Assembly: GCA_025964295.1 (NCBI GenBank)
Contig: JAOPZD010000300.1
Location: 1 to 19,138 of the forward strand
Length of the DNA: 19,138 nucleotides
Direction: 5' to 3'
DNA from: Conexibacter sp.
GTDB taxonomy: Bacteria; Actinomycetota; Thermoleophilia; Solirubrobacterales; Solirubrobacteraceae
The position numbers were made by a program, and so were the translations under genes. Of the stretch, positions 14,655 through 19,138 are shown in pieces. The notes below the pieces were generated by a model. That model was not told the origin of the DNA and made no database searches. It saw nothing but the letters and a program-made list of their open reading frames with translations. Position 1 is the stretch's first letter, and each line of letters begins with the position of its first letter.

Positions 14655-16754
14655 GTGACATCCCATTCCCTGACCGATCTGGCTGGCCTGACGATCAGTG
14701 CCGAGGACTTCCTCGCTGCTGTCAGCGGGACGGCCGCGCAGCCGGTCTGGGTGGTCGATCCCCACGACGTCATCCGGTTCGCCAATCCGGCCGCGCTCAC
14801 GGCGCTCGGCTATGACCGCGCGGACGACCTGCTCGGGTGCCGCCGCCACGAGACGATCCACTACGAGCACCCGGACGGGACGCCCTATCCGGCCGCGGAC
14901 TGCCCGATGCACCTCCCGCATGCCACCGGCCAGACGGTCGCGCGCGACCTGGACTGGTTCTGCCGGCGCGACGGCTCGCGGTTCCCCGTCTCCTATGTCT
15001 CGGTGCCGATCGAGCTGCCCGAGGGCCGCGGCGCGGTCGTGTCGTTCGCCGGCGTCGAGGGCCGTTCGCGAGCCGACCCCGTCCCGCGCGGGCGCAACGC
15101 CGTGCTCGGGGCACGCGAGGACTCGCTGCGGCGGATCGCGGCGCTGGTCGCCGGCGGGGCGGCGTCGGGGGACGTCTTCGCCGCGATCGCCCGGGAGGTC
15201 GCGCACGTCGTCGACCTGCCGCTGGTGCTCGTGTGGCGCTTCGACCCGGGGAAGAAGACCGCCAGCGTGATCGGTGAATGGAGCGAGGTCCCGCATTCGT
15301 GGCAGGCCGGGACCCGCTGGCCGCTCGACGGGCCGGGGCTCGCGGTCCAGATGCTGAAGACCGGTCGCCCGGCGAGGATCGACGACTACGCCGACCTCCC
15401 CGGCACAATCGCCGCGGCCAGTCGCGACTCCCGGCTCCGGGGGTCCGCCGGCGCGCCGATCATCGTCGACGGCGACATGTGGGGCTGGATGGCGGCCGCC
15501 AACCCTCGTGCCACCCTCCCCGACCAGATCGAGGATCGGCTCGCCGAGATCACCGAGCTGGTCGCGACCGCCATCTCGAACACCGAGAGCCGGGCGGGTC
15601 TGCGCCGGCTGGCCGAGGAGCAGGCCGCCCTGCGGCGCGTCGCGACGCTGGTCGCGCGGGGGACGCGACCGGAGGAGGTGTTCGCGGCGGTCACGCACGA
15701 GGTCGGAGAGCTGCTGTCGGTCGATCTGGCGAACCTGTGGCGCTTCGAGCCCGACGGGACGGTCACGTTCGTCACCGGCGTGGGGGACCGCTTTCGCGCC
15801 GGCAGCCGGTGGCCCCTCGACGGGCAGCGGAACATCGCGACGCTCATGCTGGAGACGGGCGGGCCCGCCCGGCTCGACGACTACGCGGATGCCGTCGGCC
15901 CGATCGCCGAGGGCATCCGCGAGGAGGGCATCCGCTCCGTGGTCGGGACGCCGATCCTCGTCGAGGGCCGCCTGTGGGGCTTGATCGCGGCCGGTTCGCG
16001 CCAGGAGCAGCCCCTGCCGCCGGACACCGAGCAGCGCCTCGCCTCGTTCACCGAGCTCGTGGCCACGGCGATCGCGAACGCCCAGGCGCGGATGGAGGTG
16101 GCGGCGTCGCGGGCGCGGATCGCGGCGGCGGGCGACGAGGAGCGCCGCCGGGTCGTCCGGGACCTCCACGACGGCGCGCAGCAGCGGCTGGTGCACACGG
16201 TCGTCACGCTCAAGCTGGCACGCCGTGCGCTGCAAAACAGGAACGAGGACCTTCCCGCCCTGCTGACCGAGGCGCTCGATCAGGCACAGCAGGCGACGAA
16301 CGAGCTGCGCGAGCTCGCCCACGGCATCCTCCCGGAAGTCCTCACCAAAGGCGGGTTGCGCGCGGGCGTGGACGCGCTGACGCTGCGGATGTCGGTGCCG
16401 GTGGAGACCACCGTGTCGGTGGCCCGCCTGCCCGCTGCAGTCGAGGCGACCGCGTACTTCGTCGTCGCCGAGGCGCTCACCAACGTCGCCAAGCACGCTC
16501 GGGCAGGGAGCGCCGCGGTGACCTCGCGGGTCGCGAACGGAGCGCTGGTCGTCCAGGTTCGCGACGACGGCGTCGGAGGCGCCCGGGCCGACGGGACCGG
16601 CCTGTTGGGCCTCCGCGACCGGCTGGCCGTCCTGGACGGCCACCTCCGGGTCGAGAGCCCGGCCGGCGGCGGCACGCTCGTCGCGGCGGAGATCCCCCTC
16701 TCCCTTCCGGCCGGGAGAGCCTCGGAGAGGAGCGACGCTCGTGCACACCGCTGA
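14655..16754 (+). CDS. Sensor histidine kinase: PAS-like, two GAF domains, NarL-type kinase
   Basis: 699 residues, no transmembrane segment, so probably a cytoplasmic sensor. Residues about 15-135 are PAS-like (PVWVVDPHDVIRFANPAALTALGYDRADDLLG), with a Cys/His-containing insert. Two similar GAF domains follow at about 156-313 and 320-477; both read as RIA-LVA-G...VFAA...EV and LWRF-P, with a shared RWPLDG and DDYAD. The HisKA_3 motif EERRRVVRDLHDGAQQRLV places the phospho-acceptor at His505. The HATPase_c domain has an N-box (EALTNVAKHA, Asn610), DDGVGG (637-642) and GTGLLGLRDR (647-656). NarL-type kinases pair with LuxR-type response regulators, but none is in the window. The GTG at 14655 is chosen from the promoter and AGAGG site. 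The last 14 nt overlap the next gene. Confidence 0.92.
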   Translation: MTSHSLTDLAGLTISAEDFLAAVSGTAAQPVWVVDPHDVIRFANPAALTALGYDRADDLLGCRRHETIHYEHPDGTPYPAADCPMHLPHATGQTVARDLDWFCRRDGSRFPVSYVSVPIELPEGRGAVVSFAGVEGRSRADPVPRGRNAVLGAREDSLRRIAALVAGGAASGDVFAAIAREVAHVVDLPLVLVWRFDPGKKTASVIGEWSEVPHSWQAGTRWPLDGPGLAVQMLKTGRPARIDDYADLPGTIAAASRDSRLRGSAGAPIIVDGDMWGWMAAANPRATLPDQIEDRLAEITELVATAISNTESRAGLRRLAEEQAALRRVATLVARGTRPEEVFAAVTHEVGELLSVDLANLWRFEPDGTVTFVTGVGDRFRAGSRWPLDGQRNIATLMLETGGPARLDDYADAVGPIAEGIREEGIRSVVGTPILVEGRLWGLIAAGSRQEQPLPPDTEQRLASFTELVATAIANAQARMEVAASRARIAAAGDEERRRVVRDLHDGAQQRLVHTVVTLKLARRALQNRNEDLPALLTEALDQAQQATNELRELAHGILPEVLTKGGLRAGVDALTLRMSVPVETTVSVARLPAAVEATAYFVVAEALTNVAKHARAGSAAVTSRVANGALVVQVRDDGVGGARADGTGLLGLRDRLAVLDGHLRVESPAGGGTLVAAEIPLSLPAGRASERSDARAHR

Positions 16755-17637
16755 GCAGACGGAGACGCGCTACAGCAACGGCGCCGACGAGTGGATGCTC
16801 GTCCAGCTCTCCGAGGGCATGAGCGTCGGCGTCAACATGCGCGCGCTGGCCATCTGCCGCCGGCTCGAGGAGCAGCGGCTCGAAGGCGTGCTGGACATCT
16901 GCCCCTCGAACGCGTCCTACCTCGTCCGGCTCGACCCCGACGAGCTGCATCCCCGCGCGCTCGAGGAGCGCCTGCGCGAGCTGGAGGCCGAGGTCGGCGA
17001 CGCCGCCGACTTCCACCTGCAGACGCGGATCCTCGACGTGCCGATCCTGTGGAACGACCCGTGGACGCACGAGGTCGTCCAGCGGTTCCGCGACCGGCAT
17101 CAGACGCCCGACCTCACCGACATCGAGTTCGCGGCCGAGCTGAACGGCTTCCCTTCGCCGGAGGCGTTCAGGGACGCGGTCTTCGGGACCCCGTTCCTCG
17201 TGACGATGATCGGCTTCGTCCCCGGCCTGACGTGGGCCTACCAGCTCGTCACCGCCGACCGCCAGCTCGAGGTCCCCAAGTACGTGCGGCCCCGCACCGA
17301 CACGCCGGAGCTCGCCTTCGCCTGGGGTGGCGCCTTCGCGACCGTCTACCCGGTCCGCGGCGCCGGCGGCTACCAGCTGCTCGGCATGTGCGCGACGCCG
17401 TTCTTCGACGCGCGGCGCCGGCTCCCGGACTTCCGTGACCGCGACTGGTTCTTCCGGTCCGGGGACATCATCCGCTACCGGCCCGTCGACCGGCCCGAGT
17501 TCGACCGCATCCGGGCCTCGGTCGAGGACGAGTCGTTCGCGTACCGGACCGCCGAGGTGGAGTTCGTCCCGCGTCGCTGGTACGAGGATCCACGCGGCGT
17601 CGCGGCGAGCCTGGAGCGGGGTCTCGATGGCGGTTGA
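16741..17637 (+). CDS. pxpB: Divergent PxpB/KipI-type carboxyltransferase subunit (5-oxoprolinase subunit B-like)
   Basis: 298 residues, longer than typical PxpB (about 220). It shows the KipI/CT_C_D layout: VNMRALAICRRLEE early, VPILWN (100-105) where PxpB usually has VCYGGEF, GFVPGLTWAYQL (158-169) for GFxPGFPYL, and a GAFATVYPVRGAGGYQLLG stretch (197-215) for the usual SPGGWQLIG region. The last 80 or so residues (DFRDRDWFFRSGDIIRY...) are longer than in standard PxpB. With PxpC it would form the ATP-dependent 5-oxoprolinase core or, given the biotin carrier gene nearby, a carboxyltransferase. The GTG start lies inside the kinase gene, with AGGAG 10 nt upstream. It overlaps pxpC by 11 nt. 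Substrate is uncertain because motifs diverge. Confidence 0.82.
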   Translation: MHTAEQTETRYSNGADEWMLVQLSEGMSVGVNMRALAICRRLEEQRLEGVLDICPSNASYLVRLDPDELHPRALEERLRELEAEVGDAADFHLQTRILDVPILWNDPWTHEVVQRFRDRHQTPDLTDIEFAAELNGFPSPEAFRDAVFGTPFLVTMIGFVPGLTWAYQLVTADRQLEVPKYVRPRTDTPELAFAWGGAFATVYPVRGAGGYQLLGMCATPFFDARRRLPDFRDRDWFFRSGDIIRYRPVDRPEFDRIRASVEDESFAYRTAEVEFVPRRWYEDPRGVAASLERGLDGG

Positions 17638-18598
17638 GGTCCGGACGCCCGGCCTGCAGACGACGGTGCAGGACGAGGGACGCATCGGCCTGTACGCGGC
17701 CGGGATGCCGCCCTCGGGCGCCATGGACAAGACCTCTTACCGCTTGGGCAACCTGCTCGTGGGCAACCCGCACGGGCTGGCGTCGCTGGAGATCACCTAC
17801 CTCGGGCCCGAGCTGGAGGTCACGCACGACACGGTCATCGCCGTGACCGGCGCCGAGATGGCACCGCGGCTCAACGGCGAGCCGATCTCGTCGTGGCGGT
17901 CCTACGCGGTGAAGGCCGGCGACGTGGTCTCCTTCGGCTACATCGAGTCCGGCGCCCGGGCGTACCTCGCGGCGGCCGGCGGCATCGACGTGCCGGCCTA
18001 CGTCGGCAGCCGCGCGACCTACACGCTGTGCGCGCTGGGCGGGTTCGAGGGGCGCGCGCTGCAAGCCGGCGACGTCGTCCCGGTCGGCAGCGGCGTCGCG
18101 GGCACGCCGGACGTGGAGCTGCCCGAGGACCTGCGCCCGCGGCTCGACGGCGACATCGAGCTGCGCGTCGTGGTCGGGCTGGCGAGCTACCGGCTGGTCC
18201 CCGAGAGCCTCGAGACGTTCCTCGCGACCAGCTGGACCGTCACGCCCGACGCCAACCGCGTCGGGTACCGCTTCCGCGGCGCGTCGCTCGCGTTCGTCGA
18301 CCGCGAGCCTCCGCCGGGCGCGGGGAACGACCCCTCCAACGTCGTCGACTTCGGCTACCCGATCGGGTCCATCCAGGTCCCGGGTGGCGTCGAGCCGATC
18401 GCGCTCCTCGCCGACGCGGTGACCGGCGGCGGCTACGCCACGATCGCGACGATCATCAGCGCCGACCTCGATCGCATCGGCCAGACCAAGACGAACGAGC
18501 AGGTCCGCTTCGTCTCGGTGACCCTCGACGACGCGCTCGCGGCGCGCCGCAAGGCGCGCGAGGCGCTCGAGCGGGCGCGCGACCACCTCGACCGATAG
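17627..18598 (+). CDS. pxpC: PxpC/KipA-type biotin-dependent carboxyltransferase family protein
   Basis: 323 residues, normal for the family. The signature is near-canonical: EVRTPGLQTTVQDEGRIGLYAAGMPPSGAMDKTSYRLGNLLVGN (4-47), AVTGAEM (72-78), YLAAAGGIDVPAYVGSRATY, and a C-terminal RVGYRFRGASL plus GSIQVPGGVEPIALLADAVTGGGYATIATI. PxpC pairs with PxpB; with PxpA they convert 5-oxoproline to glutamate using ATP. The same fold is the carboxyltransferase of urea carboxylase. Its ATG at 17627 overlaps pxpB by 11 nt, and the biotin carrier gene follows 10 nt after its stop. Confidence 0.92.
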   Translation: MAVEVRTPGLQTTVQDEGRIGLYAAGMPPSGAMDKTSYRLGNLLVGNPHGLASLEITYLGPELEVTHDTVIAVTGAEMAPRLNGEPISSWRSYAVKAGDVVSFGYIESGARAYLAAAGGIDVPAYVGSRATYTLCALGGFEGRALQAGDVVPVGSGVAGTPDVELPEDLRPRLDGDIELRVVVGLASYRLVPESLETFLATSWTVTPDANRVGYRFRGASLAFVDREPPPGAGNDPSNVVDFGYPIGSIQVPGGVEPIALLADAVTGGGYATIATIISADLDRIGQTKTNEQVRFVSVTLDDALAARRKAREALERARDHLDR

Positions 18599-18608
18599 GA
18601 GCATCCCC

Positions 18609-18860
18609 GTGTCCGACGAGAACGCCGTCCGATCCCCGATTCCCGGCGTCTTCTACCGCCGCCCGGACCCCGACTCGCCGCCCTTCGTCGCCGAGGGCGA
18701 CGTCGTCGAGAACGGCGCCGTCGTCGGCCTCATCGAGGTCATGAAGCAGTTCCACGAGGTGCGCTCGGAGGTCCGCGGCCGCGTGCGCTCGTTCGTGATC
18801 GACGACGAGGGCGTCGTGGGCGCGGGCGACGTCGTGGCCGAGCTCGACCCCGCCGACTGA
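18609..18860 (+). CDS. Biotin carboxyl carrier (biotinyl/lipoyl-domain) protein
   Basis: 83 residues, just one biotinyl domain. The modified lysine is Lys46 in [10 protein letters not shown], the usual E-x-MK motif. [12 protein letters not shown] at the start and [28 protein letters not shown] at the end complete the hairpin fold. It would carry carboxybiotin between a biotin carboxylase and a carboxyltransferase. AGGAG lies 8 nt before the GTG start. Placement between pxpC and pxpA implies that the carboxyltransferase-like PxpB/C pair uses it. No biotin carboxylase gene is in the window; one is expected to the right. Confidence 0.9.
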   Translation: MSDENAVRSPIPGVFYRRPDPDSPPFVAEGDVVENGAVVGLIEVMKQFHEVRSEVRGRVRSFVIDDEGVVGAGDVVAELDPAD

Positions 18861-18879
18861 CGGACGGGCGGCGCATGCG

Positions 18880-19138
18880 ATGACCACGCGGACCTTCGAC
18901 ATCAACTGCGACCTCGGCGAGAGCTTCGGCAACTGGTCGCTGGGCCACGACGACGAGGTCATGCCGCTGGTGACGACGGCGAACGTCGCCTGCGGCTTCC
19001 ACGCCGGCGATCCGGTGACGATGGCGCGCACGGTCGCCCTCGCCATGCGCCACGGCGTCGCGGTCGGGGCGCACCCGGGCCTGCCGGACCTGCTCGGCTT
19101 CGGCCGCCGCCTCATGGCGATCAGCCCGGACGATGCCG
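18880..19138 (+). CDS. pxpA: PxpA (LamB/YcsF family) 5-oxoprolinase subunit A, cut by window edge
   Basis: The first 86 residues are present. The family signature is clear: [14 protein letters not shown] (6-19), [13 protein letters not shown] (33-45) with the metal- or substrate-binding His, [18 protein letters not shown] (55-72). Intact PxpA is about 250 residues. The ATG at 18880 is chosen because the ATG five bases earlier runs straight into a stop. There is no strong ribosome site, and it lies 19 nt after the carrier gene, so coupling is likely. PxpA supplies the third subunit for cleavage of 5-oxoproline or a related lactam. Confidence 0.93.
   Translation, partial: MTTRTFDINCDLGESFGNWSLGHDDEVMPLVTTANVACGFHAGDPVTMARTVALAMRHGVAVGAHPGLPDLLGFGRRLMAISPDDA

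Noticed and set aside
14568..16748. Minus-strand open frame of 726 codons opposite the histidine kinase
   Set aside because: An antisense shadow in GC-rich DNA. The plus strand encodes unmistakable GAF and kinase motifs.

Overview
The window is very GC-rich, with G or C at most third codon positions, GTG and TTG starts as well as ATG, and dense gene packing. This fits a high-GC actinobacterium. The mix of secreted hypothetical, DUF5666/PepSY-like and membrane-anchored glycosidase genes would suit Thermoleophilia/Solirubrobacterales, but no marker gene proves that. There are no rRNA or tRNA genes, CRISPR arrays, transposases or phage genes. Both ends cut through genes.

Region 1 (1-4973, minus strand) is a tightly packed operon read right to left: DUF3237 protein, muconolactone-isomerase-like protein, SDR protein, VOC protein, flavin-dependent disulfide-reductase-like protein, and a DHA2-type MFS exporter cut by the left edge. 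Several junctions overlap as ATGA. A LysR regulator (5070-6032) is transcribed divergently, and two small dyads lie in the shared promoter. I infer a small-molecule or aromatic/electrophile modification and export operon. The flavoprotein has an in-frame TAG at codon 71, and the SDR lacks its catalytic Tyr, so two of the six members are abnormal.

Region 2 (5995-7532) is a divergent pair: an HxlR regulator and an alpha/beta hydrolase. A duplicated 11-bp sequence lies between them and is a likely operator. About 360 bp with no recognised gene follows.

Region 3 (7893-11910, plus strand) holds a 529-aa secreted protein of unknown family, a membrane-anchored GH79-like glycosidase and a second alpha/beta hydrolase. 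It ends at a hairpin shared with a convergent HD-domain hydrolase (11971-12618, minus).

Region 4 (12800-14518) holds a secreted DUF5666/PepSY-like protein and, convergent to it, a lactate/malate dehydrogenase family protein. A perfect 13-bp inverted repeat separates the two and contains the dehydrogenase stop codon.

Region 5 (14655-19138, plus strand) starts from a recognisable promoter. It encodes a PAS-like/GAF/GAF NarL-type histidine kinase that overlaps the first gene of a cluster: divergent pxpB, pxpC, a small biotin carrier protein and pxpA (cut by the right edge). The carrier protein suggests a biotin-dependent variant of the 5-oxoprolinase/urea-carboxylase-like machinery, and a biotin carboxylase gene is predicted just beyond the window.
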